From the IMG/VR virus record IMGVR_UViG_3300035670_000741, positions 1 to 35,289 of that record: 35,289 nt of DNA; one strand, 5' to 3'. The stretch comes from a virus. Made by a program: the position numbers and the translations under genes. Each line of letters opens with the position of its first letter. Positions within the stretch are counted from its first letter, which is position 1. This document shows positions 7,267 to 13,335 of this stretch, in pieces. The notes beneath the pieces were generated by a model. It ran no database searches. It had not been told where the DNA came from and worked only from the letters and a program-made list of their open reading frames with translations.

Positions 7267-7364
7267 GGGCTAGAATAAGTGTAGTATGGCTTAGTGATAT
7301 GCTGTCTTTTAGCCCTATCCTTATCCACGACTACCCAAGAAAGCACTTGTTTTTTGTCTAGCCC
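7267..7364 (-). ncRNA. Structured RNA between the two tRNA-like genes
   Basis: Between tRNA-like genes 1 and 2, separated by only 4 and 6 bases, lies a 98-base segment closed by a perfect 8-bp stem (GGGCTAGA at the 5' end, TCTAGCCC at the 3' end). Inside it, nested complementary pairs continue: AAGT/ACTT, GTAGT/ACTAC and GGCT/AGCC. There is no TTC-containing T arm, so it is not a canonical tRNA. It is probably released when the flanking tRNAs are processed by RNase P and the 3' tRNA nuclease. I do not recognise its family. Confidence 0.5.
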
Positions 7365-7370
7365 GTTGTT

Positions 7371-7475
7371 TGCGAGGGGTTGGATTCGAACCAACGTGTT
7401 GCAGTACCTGCCTACTTATTGTTTCGTAGTCTTTCTAGGGTACAGACATCAATAAACCATCTCTGCCACCCTCGC
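7371..7475 (-). tRNA. Unusual tRNA-like gene 2 (anticodon not assignable)
   Basis: The acceptor stem is perfect (GCGAGGG with CCCTCGC), followed by TG, a D-arm-like segment (GCAGAGATGG) and a perfect T arm GTTGG-TTCGAAT-CCAAC. The central part is about 25-30 bases too long. One fold gives TCTGT-ACCCTAG-AAAGA with one mismatch and C instead of U33 (anticodon CCU). Another pairs GTACC with GGTAC around a 30-base insert. CTAC/GTAG and GCAG/CTGC hairpins also occur. No CCA is encoded. The ends are clearly tRNA-like; identity and function are open. Confidence 0.65.
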
Positions 7476-7481
7476 ATAACT

Positions 7482-7541
7482 TGTAAACGAACACCCCATT
7501 TCTGTTTACATCTTTTGCCGAATGTAAACGCTTTCAAAGAA
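7482..7541 (-). promoter_or_regulatory. Leader of the tRNA-like transcript with GTTTACA repeats
   Basis: Between the promoter and tRNA-like gene 2, TGTAAAC (7482-7488) and GTTTACA (7504-7510) can form a 7-bp hairpin. A third copy (7523-7529) could compete for pairing. The bases next to them (GGGTGTTC) also occur twice. This may be a processing or attenuation signal. Confidence 0.35.
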
Positions 7542-7547
7542 CACCCT

Positions 7548-7574
7548 ATTATACCCCTTCAATCCTATCTGCCA
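7548..7574 (-). promoter_or_regulatory. Promoter of the tRNA-like cluster
   Basis: On the minus strand a perfect TATAAT (7548-7553) overlaps the stop of the upstream gene. A -35-like ATGGCA lies 16 bases further upstream (about 7570-7575). It would start transcription near 7541 and feed the two tRNA-like genes, the structured RNA and possibly the lysis-like block. Confidence 0.5.
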
Positions 7575-8022
7575 TTTTATTCACTAGGTCTACTAACTGT
7601 TTGCATTTATCAATTAAGGTAGGCAGTTGTATCTCTGGTCTATCGTAATAGTCAATTTCCAATTGTTTAACCCTCTCCAACTTCTTTTCCTGACTAGCGT
7701 TTTCGTAATACTTTAGTTTTGCTCTTTCCTGCCTATTAGGTAGGTCTTGAGTTGGTTTGGTTTCGTAACCACCTTGTTCCATGAACTTAATAATCTCATC
7801 TTGCACGTCTTTCGCAGTCATCTGTAAAGGTACGTTATACTCGCTAAAGTGTGCTAGTAGGTCGAGTAAGGTTTGTTGGCGTATAGTATCCTTGATTCTC
7901 TTTTCAGTATACTCTATAGATTCCCATTGATGTTCTGGATACGACATGCACTTTGTTACTAACCCTTGCAATAGTAGGTTTATATCGCTAATTTGTTCTG
8001 CTTTGTATTTTCCTAGTTTCAT
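7549..8022 (-). CDS. Hypothetical helical protein
   Basis: This 157-residue protein is mostly charged and helical, with no membrane segment and no recognised motif. It is the last gene of the small-gene block, overlapping the preceding gene by 4 bases (ATGA). Its 3' end contains the promoter for the tRNA-like cluster. The early location suggests a host-takeover or accessory role. Confidence 0.65.
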   Translation of the reverse strand: MKLGKYKAEQISDINLLLQGLVTKCMSYPEHQWESIEYTEKRIKDTIRQQTLLDLLAHFSEYNVPLQMTAKDVQDEIIKFMEQGGYETKPTQDLPNRQERAKLKYYENASQEKKLERVKQLEIDYYDRPEIQLPTLIDKCKQLVDLVNKMADRIEGV

Positions 8023-8429
8023 TTTGTTTCTTTGAAATTTATGTTAGCTTTAACATCATTTGTTTTAATTGACTGTACAGTACCAATAACGTTCTCTTTG
8101 TTAATTAGTGTTCGCAGTTTGGATAGCTTATCTAAAATAGTATCAATTACAATCAAATCTTGCTTACGTTCACCAGTTGCGGTCATTCTATCATCTGGAT
8201 ATTGATTTTGAAGAATAAACGCTACCACCTGTAACTCCTCTTTACTGAACGCAGGGGCTAGGGCTTCCTTTGCAATTTCTTGTTCTATGTAATCCAAGAT
8301 TGGTTTTATATCTTTTGTCATATCACAATCTGTTGTAATACCTATACTTTCACGTCCTACACTACCAAACATCTTCAACGCACATTCTTTTATGAGCATA
8401 ACCAATTTCATATCTATTTCTTTTTTCAT
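8019..8429 (-). CDS. Hypothetical protein
   Basis: This 136-residue protein starts with a helical segment (MKLVMLIKECALKMFGSVG) and continues with alternating helical and charged stretches. The segment FSKEELQVVAFILQNQY resembles a short helical motif common in small phage proteins. It overlaps its neighbours on both sides by 4 bases, so it is translationally coupled. No function can be assigned. Confidence 0.65.
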   Translation of the reverse strand: MKKEIDMKLVMLIKECALKMFGSVGRESIGITTDCDMTKDIKPILDYIEQEIAKEALAPAFSKEELQVVAFILQNQYPDDRMTATGERKQDLIVIDTILDKLSKLRTLINKENVIGTVQSIKTNDVKANINFKETK

Positions 8430-8629
8430 GCTTCCGTAGGTGATTTTAGTTCAGGTATTACCATACCTTCTGGGCGTTTTGTTGGTATGTTCTTAAAGAA
8501 TGGTGTAACCTCGCCATTATCCCAATGATTCTTACACTCTACACATACATAAGAAATACAATCTTTATCATCACAAACTACGGCAATTCTGCCACCACAT
8601 TCACATTGTACTTCTCTGTATTTATTCAT
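8426..8629 (-). CDS. Small zinc-ribbon protein
   Basis: This 67-residue protein has Cys pairs CECGG (about residues 9-13) and CVEC (about 29-32), with two more cysteines between them (CDDKDC), making a likely zinc ribbon. The C-terminal half is proline-containing and charged. Such small zinc proteins often bind nucleic acid or regulatory proteins. It overlaps both neighbouring genes by a few bases. Confidence 0.65.
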   Translation of the reverse strand: MNKYREVQCECGGRIAVVCDDKDCISYVCVECKNHWDNGEVTPFFKNIPTKRPEGMVIPELKSPTEA

Positions 8630-8816
8630 TTTCCCTTTCCCCTAATTTAACCTCGCTATCCAACTCCATGATATTTGTTGACTGTAGTCTGTAAAGCGTA
8701 GGTAGTAATATGTCTAACTCACTCTTTAATCTCATCGCTTCTGGAGCATTTACCCACATCGCCTTATCAAACCACTTTTGTATAACAGCCGTGACTTTCT
8801 TTATATCTTTGTCCAT
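8622..8816 (-). CDS. Hypothetical small helical protein
   Basis: This 64-residue protein is helical and charged, with a C-terminal sequence (LDSEVKLGERENE) that resembles the C-terminus of the next gene upstream (LDSEVK). The shared ending suggests partial duplication or shared ancestry. It overlaps the zinc-ribbon gene by 8 bases. No domain is recognised. Confidence 0.6.
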   Translation of the reverse strand: MDKDIKKVTAVIQKWFDKAMWVNAPEAMRLKSELDILLPTLYRLQSTNIMELDSEVKLGERENE

Positions 8817-8834
8817 AATGTAATTAAAATAAAA

Positions 8835-9104
8835 TTATTTAACCTCGCTATCCAAGGACTGCAACTGTTTATAATACGGCTTCATTTTTTCGTGCCACAT
8901 TCTTAAAAACATATCACTATCCCATGCACCTGCGTTCTTCTCCCATTCAAGAATTTCTTTTAACAACTCTTGTATCGCACCCTTTCGAGTTTCATCTAAG
9001 AGTTGCTCGATGTAGGCATACAGCACTTCAGTCTTTGCACCATCAGCAACCATTTTGTATTTTCCCCAAAGTATCATTTTTTGTTCATCAGTCAATTTTG
9101 CCAT
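8835..9104 (-). CDS. Hypothetical helical protein
   Basis: This 89-residue protein starts MAKLTDEQKMILWGKYKMV and is predicted all-helical. It ends SLDSEVK, a motif shared with the neighbouring 64-residue protein. No family is recognised. The ATG at 9104 follows the stop of the repeat protein gene by 1 base, so the pair is likely coupled. Confidence 0.6.
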   Translation of the reverse strand: MAKLTDEQKMILWGKYKMVADGAKTEVLYAYIEQLLDETRKGAIQELLKEILEWEKNAGAWDSDMFLRMWHEKMKPYYKQLQSLDSEVK

Positions 9105-9105
9105 A

Positions 9106-9615
9106 TTAGTTTAGCTTTTCAGCTTCACATTTTAATTCCTCTATTTTCTTTAGTATTTCTGCTTTACGCTTCGCATTCTCACTTTCTTCTGGCAATCCTA
9201 GCTCTTTAAGTATTCCATATTCAACTACACCACCTTCAAACTTTCCACATGTAATAGTTTTATCGTCTTCTGATATTTCTCTCCAAGTACATATACCTGC
9301 GAACACTTTTAACCCAAATTTTAGAACTCCTTTACAAGTAACGTGTAGCCCTGCTGATATCCCATAATACCCACCAGCCTCGATAGACCCACCAGCCTCG
9401 ATAGACCCACCAGCCTCGATAGACCAACCAGCCTTGATAGACCCACCAGCCTTGATAGACTCACCAGCCTTGATAGACCCAGTCACAAATAAGCCCATAT
9501 CAAGTTCTACCTTTATAGACCCTGTAGTTTCAATAGACCCTTCTAGCTCGTATCTCCAACCTACGTTCTTTAATCCGTTATAATCTTTTGTTATTATTAT
9601 GTCTTTGTTTTCCAT
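9106..9615 (-). CDS. GSIEAG-repeat, beta-helix-like protein
   Basis: This 169-residue protein has about eight tandem six-residue units of the form G-S-I-x-A-G (about residues 46-95). The units put an aliphatic residue at a fixed place in each turn, as in beta-helical or beta-roll folds. A non-repeat region follows (KFGLKVFAGICTW, then TITCGKFEGGVVEYG), and a charged coiled-coil tail ends the protein. Similar GSIKAG/GSIEAG proteins are known to me from phages and uncultured bacteria, but I know of no assigned function. The repeat is encoded by near-identical 18-bp DNA units, so length may vary between isolates. Confidence 0.75.
   Translation of the reverse strand: MENKDIIITKDYNGLKNVGWRYELEGSIETTGSIKVELDMGLFVTGSIKAGESIKAGGSIKAGWSIEAGGSIEAGGSIEAGGYYGISAGLHVTCKGVLKFGLKVFAGICTWREISEDDKTITCGKFEGGVVEYGILKELGLPEESENAKRKAEILKKIEELKCEAEKLN
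9371..9478 (-). repeat. Six tandem 18-bp repeats inside the GSIEAG gene
   Basis: Six units of ccaccagcctcgatagac (plus-strand view) lie end to end. The first three are identical and the last three carry the same c-to-t change (cttgatagac), showing stepwise duplication. The repeat is in frame, so copy changes add or remove six residues. Confidence 0.95.
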
Positions 9616-9617
9616 GT

Positions 9618-9866
9618 CTATTTACCAAATCTTAATTTATCTTCTTGCATTTGTACACTATCTTTTGTGCCAAAGCCCGTTTGTACTACTACAACCTCTT
9701 GCGTTTGTTTTTGAGGTGTTTTTGGCAACGTGGATAGCCTTACAATTCCCCATAGGATAAAAGTAGCAAATAGAGCAACCGCAATAGCAATTACCCATTC
9801 GATAAATTCTAAATTGTCTTTTTTCTTTTTCTCCGCTAGGGTTATTATTTTAAAATCTTTTTTCAT
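9618..9866 (-). CDS. Small single-pass membrane protein
   Basis: This 82-residue protein has a basic N-terminus, one clear membrane segment (WVIAIAVALFATFILWGIV, about residues 24-42) and a hydrophilic C-terminal tail. The positive-inside pattern places the N-terminus in the cytoplasm. Its ATG lies 1 base after the stop of the 26-codon frame upstream. Possible roles include superinfection exclusion or membrane anchoring of early functions; neither is proven. Confidence 0.7.
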   Translation of the reverse strand: MKKDFKIITLAEKKKKDNLEFIEWVIAIAVALFATFILWGIVRLSTLPKTPQKQTQEVVVVQTGFGTKDSVQMQEDKLRFGK

Positions 9867-9867
9867 A

Positions 9868-9948
9868 TTAGTTTAAGCCTAACATAAAACTTAAAATTTC
9901 TCCTCTGGTAACTTGTTCACCATAGAGCTTTTTATATTCTTCTAACAT
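9868..9948 (-). CDS. 26-residue leader-like protein, putative sRNA target
   Basis: This short frame (MLEEYKKLYGEQVTRGEI then LSFMLGLN) is supported by its position. It begins directly behind a promoter region, its stop lies 1 base before the next ATG, and its start sits inside a 20-bp sequence identical to the start of the gene at 13079. It heads the operon running to 7549. Its start region is complementary to the predicted small RNA at 16195-16267, so its translation may set translation of the genes behind it. Product function unknown. Confidence 0.6.
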   Translation of the reverse strand: MLEEYKKLYGEQVTRGEILSFMLGLN

Positions 9949-9962
9949 TGTTCAGATGTTTT
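9943..9962 (-). promoter_or_regulatory. Conserved translation-start element, copy 1
   Basis: Read on the minus strand, the 20 bases run AAAACATCTGAACA, ATG, TTA. The same 20 bases occur at 13074-13093, also spanning a start codon. Within it ATCTGAACAAT is the exact complement of the single-stranded part of the predicted sRNA. There is no Shine-Dalgarno sequence here. Confidence 0.75.
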
Positions 9963-9974
9963 TAATTTATTCTG

Positions 9975-10008
9975 CTTATAGCTTACTTCAAGTTGCGTAG
10001 AATGTCAA
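9975..10008 (-). promoter_or_regulatory. Probable early promoter
   Basis: A perfect -35 TTGACA lies at 10003-10008 (minus). At 17-base spacing the -10 would be TAAGCT (9980-9985); a better box, TATAAG (9975-9980), is 22 bases away. The -35 and the shared downstream element argue for a real promoter; the exact -10 is ambiguous. Confidence 0.45.
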
Positions 10009-10011
10009 GAG

Positions 10012-10227
10012 TTAGTTTTCTTCCAGATATTGGGCTAATTTAGTAAGCCTCTTAAAATTCCTTTCAAAATTATGCTTTGGGGTATTGGTTTGTGATAACC
10101 AGTTGCTAACAGTTACAGGTGATACCCTGCATAGTTTAGCAATCATTCTATGCGATACCTCATATTTACGATGTAGTGTAATAATCAAGTCTTTGAATGA
10201 CGTTTGACGTGTATTAAACTCCTTCAT
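10012..10227 (-). CDS. Helix-turn-helix transcriptional regulator (Cro/CI-type)
   Basis: This 71-residue protein has a helix-turn-helix centred on SHRMIAKLCRVSPVTVSNWL (about residues 25-44), followed by a C-terminal helix. Size and layout match Cro-like phage regulators. It is the only recognisable transcription factor in the window, hence the best candidate to bind the operator-like half-sites near 16262-16311 or the TGTCGAT motifs near the origin. It is the last gene of the operon starting at 13079, itself a predicted sRNA target, so it may be part of the switch. Its start overlaps the nuclease gene stop by 14 bases. Confidence 0.75.
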   Translation of the reverse strand: MKEFNTRQTSFKDLIITLHRKYEVSHRMIAKLCRVSPVTVSNWLSQTNTPKHNFERNFKRLTKLAQYLEEN

Positions 10228-10660
10228 TTCTATAACTTATAAACTTATTTAATTTTAGGTCTATTCCAAATTCACTTGCAGACCTTACAACTTCTTCTGT
10301 TAAACGCTTGTACTTATTTTTAGATTGTACCAATTCGTTATGAGTAACAAAATATACAATTTTCTTTTTTCTTGATACCCAAAATCCTATACCATAATAT
10401 CTTCTAGGGTTGCCAAAATAAACAAAATCTAGCGGTCTTCTGGAGGTCTTTACACTACCTTCGATATTTACAGATGGGTCAATTATCTTATAGGCGAAGG
10501 GTTTATTCACACTTGATATTGTTTCGATCTGGTGTGGTTCGATTTTACTCATTTGGAAGTTGCCTTTTTTGACGAGCTTTAGCTCACAAATAAAGTCAAC
10601 CTTTGGGGCATACTTTCTGAGAAAATGTAGCAGTTCGGTCTGCAAACTCGATTCAGTCAT
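10214..10660 (-). CDS. PD-(D/E)XK nuclease-like protein (Holliday-junction resolvase type)
   Basis: This 148-residue protein has CELKL (about residues 25-29, the E-x-K part of a PD-(D/E)XK core), then the stretch KIEPHQIETI, KPFAYKIIDPS and RPLDFVYF. This order matches phage proteins annotated as putative Holliday-junction resolvases or endonucleases. The substrate would be branched DNA made by recombination and replication, cleaned before packaging. It sits downstream of the Sak4-like and SSB-like genes, which supports the role. It overlaps the upstream gene by 8 bases. Confidence 0.6.
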   Translation of the reverse strand: MTESSLQTELLHFLRKYAPKVDFICELKLVKKGNFQMSKIEPHQIETISSVNKPFAYKIIDPSVNIEGSVKTSRRPLDFVYFGNPRRYYGIGFWVSRKKKIVYFVTHNELVQSKNKYKRLTEEVVRSASEFGIDLKLNKFISYRNEGV

Positions 10661-11117
10661 GCTTATTGGTAGTAAGTAATTGTTCCCATTTTTTGCTACT
10701 CTCGTTGAATACCAATATGTCGTAGTGTTTTAATTCGTCTGCCGATAATTCCATGTCGACATAACCTTCTATGTACTTCTGCTCAGAACTGACAGTATAA
10801 CTATCTATAAACGGCATTCTATTCCAATAGAGGATATATTGCATGAATACATGAAGTGGCAACTCTACAAAATCATTCTTATCTGGTGTTAGTAACCTTT
10901 TTAATTCGTTCTCACATAGGCTCCACATAGAATCAGATCGACTTAATAAAGCAGGGTTTCTCTGCTTTTGCTTTCTTTTCTCAACTGCAATCGTGATAGC
11001 TTCCTGTATTTTGCCCATAAGTGCTTTAGATGGCTTTTGCACAACTGCATTGTCAAATATCATAGGCACGTCAAGACCTTTAACCTTTGGGAATATTCTT
11101 ACTAATACTTTATTCAT
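10653..11117 (-). CDS. Hypothetical protein in recombination operon
   Basis: This 154-residue protein has no motif I recognise. It is of mixed alpha/beta composition with a basic stretch (EKRKQKQRNP) that might contact nucleic acid. It is coupled to its neighbours: the 34-residue frame overlaps its start by 8 bases and its own stop overlaps the nuclease gene by 8. The context points to DNA recombination or replication. Confidence 0.65.
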   Translation of the reverse strand: MNKVLVRIFPKVKGLDVPMIFDNAVVQKPSKALMGKIQEAITIAVEKRKQKQRNPALLSRSDSMWSLCENELKRLLTPDKNDFVELPLHVFMQYILYWNRMPFIDSYTVSSEQKYIEGYVDMELSADELKHYDILVFNESSKKWEQLLTTNKHD

Positions 11118-11214
11118 GTTTCTTCTTTGCAGTTAAAATTAGGTGATTTATCCACCTCTGTACCCTTTCAGATACAAAGGTGAATTTCATTTGCTCTGGG
11201 GCTTGAGCTTTCAT
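11110..11214 (-). CDS. 34-residue small protein
   Basis: The frame MKAQAPEQMKFTFVSERVQR and following runs from the ATG at 11214, 2 bases after the Sak4-like stop, to a TAA that overlaps the next start by 8 bases. This exact fit in a tight operon is the main support. It is basic and helical. It could be a small DNA-binding helper; no family is recognised. Confidence 0.45.
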   Translation of the reverse strand: MKAQAPEQMKFTFVSERVQRWINHLILTAKKKHE

Positions 11215-11216
11215 GG

Positions 11217-11945
11217 CTATTTCTTATCGTAATAATTTAGCATTCTTTGACCTACTTCTGGAGTAAGCATTTCGCCATCGACATTAAATACTCCTGTTCT
11301 ATCCTTTTCTACAGTTGCGAATCCAGATTTAGTGTTTTCAACATTTATAACAGCGTCAAACTCATACTCAATGCCATCTCTTTGTTGAAGCTCCATACCC
11401 TTTTTGGTAACTATACCGCCTTGCATTTCGTAAGCTTGTTTAGTTCTACCTGTACAGATGATATGGACTTTACCATTCATAACAATTTTGTCTATTAGGT
11501 CTTTGTATAGCTTGTTACCTTTTACCCATGCCCCAAATGAGTTGGCATATCCTGATTTAGTCTTGAACTCTGTTTGTGATAGATTTTCTACAATCTCTAA
11601 AATGCCATTTCTGCCATTCCAGACATGAGAAAAAGAATCAATTATAAGCACGTTATACCCTTCTTTTATCACTAAGTCTATTAGATTGAAGTATCTTTTT
11701 GGGTCGTGGTCGTTGCCTGTTAGTGCATTGTAGTCTACCACATCAAAGTCGAACTTATTGGCATAATGAGTGCTAGAGATATTTTCTGTGTCAACTAAAC
11801 ATATTTTGCCATCTTTACCTGCCAATTCTTTTGCAAGTGTTAAAGCGGAATATGTTTTACCTGCTCCAGATGTACCTCGAAGAAGTAACGCCCATTTCTT
11901 TTGTAGTTTACTTGCTTTTTGAAATACCATTTTCTTTTCTTCCAT
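11217..11945 (-). CDS. Sak4-like RecA-type ATPase (single-strand annealing/recombination)
   Basis: This 242-residue protein has a Walker A GTSGAGKT (residues 24-31) followed by a RecA-like core and a Walker B hydrophobic strand (NVLIIDS). Phage proteins of this class (Sak4, AAA_24) act with a cognate SSB in recombination-dependent replication. The gene directly downstream of an SSB-like gene supports this. An internal Met at residue 6 could be the true start. It belongs to the operon starting at 13079. Confidence 0.8.
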   Translation of the reverse strand: MEEKKMVFQKASKLQKKWALLLRGTSGAGKTYSALTLAKELAGKDGKICLVDTENISSTHYANKFDFDVVDYNALTGNDHDPKRYFNLIDLVIKEGYNVLIIDSFSHVWNGRNGILEIVENLSQTEFKTKSGYANSFGAWVKGNKLYKDLIDKIVMNGKVHIICTGRTKQAYEMQGGIVTKKGMELQQRDGIEYEFDAVINVENTKSGFATVEKDRTGVFNVDGEMLTPEVGQRMLNYYDKK

Positions 11946-11971
11946 ATTTTCTGTACTTAATTTAGTTAGCG

Positions 11972-11987
11972 TGGGGCTTTCGCCCCA
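11972..11987 (-). other. GAAA-loop hairpin between SSB-like and Sak4-like genes
   Basis: TGGGGC and GCCCCA form a 6-bp stem with, on the minus-strand transcript, a GAAA tetraloop. No U-tract follows, so it is probably not a terminator. It may tune stability or relative expression of the two genes. Confidence 0.5.
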
Positions 11988-11992
11988 ACACT

Positions 11993-12586
11993 TTAGAATC
12001 CGAGTTCTGGGTCAATTGTTGACTCCTCCTCTTTTTTCTTTGCTTCCATACCCTTTTCGACTTCACCAAGAAAACTCTCCATGTCTAGATTTTGCTTTTC
12101 GCCTTTGTTAAAAGCGTCTACATCAAAACCATCGCTACTACCCTTGTAGTTAGCATCTCTTTGTTTCTGATATTCAGTATTTAACTTATAAAAGAATTCA
12201 CCATCTTTTTGTCCTTGACCGACTTCAAATTCAAATGGGATATTTACAAATCGTGCTTGTGAAAACCCTAACTTTTTCCATGCCTCTAACTTCTCAGAAG
12301 GTACAGACACTTCAATTGCCTTTAGAATTTCATAAGCCGTTGTTGCAACGACCTTGTCACCATTTTTAGCTACAAATCCTGCTCTGATTGGGTTTTTCAG
12401 CTTCCCATTATCATCATATCTGCACAACTGGGTTTCGACATATTCATCGTTAAAAGCTTCTAATTTCATTGTAAATTGTAAGACTGGGGCATCTGGATAG
12501 TTGCTTACAAAGTTTGGATTAACGGATTCTTTTCCTTTTACCACTTCCATTTTTGTTATTTTGATTTTTGATTTTTCGTATTGCAT
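11993..12586 (-). CDS. SSB-like protein
   Basis: This 197-residue protein has a beta-rich N-terminal part (about 1-135) and a charged, probably disordered C-terminal region ending in acidic residues and TIDPELGF. An acidic tail with terminal Phe is the typical SSB tip that recruits partner proteins. No OB-fold motif is clear enough to call alone; it could also be a DUF2815-like phage protein. Placement beside a Sak4-like ATPase supports single-strand DNA binding. A TATAAT box (12595-12600, minus) lies 8 bases before the ATG and might add an internal start of transcription. Confidence 0.6.
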   Translation of the reverse strand: MQYEKSKIKITKMEVVKGKESVNPNFVSNYPDAPVLQFTMKLEAFNDEYVETQLCRYDDNGKLKNPIRAGFVAKNGDKVVATTAYEILKAIEVSVPSEKLEAWKKLGFSQARFVNIPFEFEVGQGQKDGEFFYKLNTEYQKQRDANYKGSSDGFDVDAFNKGEKQNLDMESFLGEVEKGMEAKKKEEESTIDPELGF

Positions 12587-12595
12587 TATTATTTA

Positions 12596-12826
12596 TTATA
12601 AATTATTTTCATCATACCCTTCTGGTATATTTGAACAGGAGTAATCCTGTTCTTCTTCCGCCTCTATATCATAATCAATTTTTGTTATTCTTCGCTTTTT
12701 CTTTAATTTATTTAACTGCTCTAATACCCACGCTTTTTCTTTTTCACTTCTCGGAACAAATAATACATTATCTCCTGAAACTGCTCTTACAGCATCAAGA
12801 AGTGTACCTCTATTAAATTTAGACAT
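12596..12826 (-). CDS. Hypothetical acidic-tailed protein
   Basis: This 76-residue protein has a basic middle (LNKLKKKRRITK) and an acidic C-terminal half (EAEEEQDYSCSNIPEGYDE). No family is recognised. Its start overlaps the stop of the 86-residue gene by 8 bases. It precedes the SSB-like gene, which suggests a DNA-metabolism role by context only. Confidence 0.6.
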   Translation of the reverse strand: MSKFNRGTLLDAVRAVSGDNVLFVPRSEKEKAWVLEQLNKLKKKRRITKIDYDIEAEEEQDYSCSNIPEGYDENNL

Positions 12827-13079
12827 ATTTGAATTCTATTACATTATTAACATTTGCATCAATCTTTGTTAGGTAGTAGGTTAAACAATTACCAATTGCA
12901 ATTGCGTTATCACCATCTAAGACAATCTCTACACCTCGATTCCATAGTTTTAGTATTTTATATTCTGGGTCAAACCAGCCGTCCATGCTTACATCGTCAA
13001 TTGTAAGCGCAAAGCTCCAACCGCCATCGACGTCACACCTACAGAAATCTATTACTCTTAACTTTTTGAATATTAACAT
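12819..13079 (-). CDS. First gene of the recombination operon, putative sRNA target
   Basis: This 86-residue protein is beta-rich (WSFALTIDDVSMDGWFD and following) with no recognised domain. It lies directly behind the best sigma70-type promoter in the window and its start codon is inside the 20-bp element shared with the gene at 9948. There is no Shine-Dalgarno sequence; the leader is A/T-rich. Pairing of the predicted sRNA over the first two bases of its AUG would block ribosomes here and, through overlaps downstream, reduce the SSB-like, Sak4-like, nuclease-like and HTH genes. Confidence 0.65.
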   Translation of the reverse strand: MLIFKKLRVIDFCRCDVDGGWSFALTIDDVSMDGWFDPEYKILKLWNRGVEIVLDGDNAIAIGNCLTYYLTKIDANVNNVIEFKYV

Positions 13080-13093
13080 TGTTCAGATGTTTT
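13074..13093 (-). promoter_or_regulatory. Conserved translation-start element, copy 2
   Basis: This is the same 20-base sequence as at 9943-9962, again covering leader, ATG and second codon on the minus strand. It starts about 9-10 bases after the expected transcription start. ATCTGAACAAT in it is complementary to the predicted sRNA. Confidence 0.75.
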
Positions 13094-13108
13094 ATTTTAA
13101 TTACTTTA

Positions 13109-13137
13109 ATTATAAGCTAAGTACTATTCTTTGTCAA
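13109..13137 (-). promoter_or_regulatory. Consensus sigma70 promoter of the recombination operon
   Basis: On the minus strand a perfect -35 TTGACA (13132-13137) is separated by exactly 17 bases from a perfect -10 TATAAT (13109-13114). Transcription would start near 13102 and give a leader of about 22 bases. It is the strongest promoter visible here and overlaps the 3' end of the upstream gene. Confidence 0.9.
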
Positions 13138-13335
13138 CTCCTTCTTTTTGGCGATATATTCGATGGATTGTAACCATAGTTTAGCTTGGTCATCTTTGGA
13201 TTTTAACTTAGCTAAAATATCGTACCACCTGACACGTTCATTGATGATATCTTTAGCTCTGGTTTCAATATCAGAAAGCTCTTTGTTTAGCTCCCCGATG
13301 TATTTAAGTACCACCTTTATTTCTTCTTCGTACAT
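13117..13335 (-). CDS. Small coiled-coil protein
   Basis: This 72-residue protein is charged with heptad spacing over most of its length (VLKYIGELNKELSDIETRAK), consistent with a coiled coil. No function is recognised. It overlaps the 48-residue frame upstream by 19 bases, and its last codons contain the -35 of the promoter at 13109-13137. Confidence 0.6.
   Translation of the reverse strand: MYEEEIKVVLKYIGELNKELSDIETRAKDIINERVRWYDILAKLKSKDDQAKLWLQSIEYIAKKKELTKNST

Noticed and set aside
7267-7364. Third tRNA gene
   Set aside because: The closing stem is good, but there is no T arm or TTC loop and no anticodon arm.
7380-7622. 80-codon plus-strand frame over tRNA-like gene 2
   Set aside because: It runs antisense through the tRNA-like gene and its promoter; no family match or ribosome site.
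9371-9478. CRISPR-like array
   Set aside because: The 18-bp units are directly adjacent with no spacers and encode an in-frame peptide repeat.
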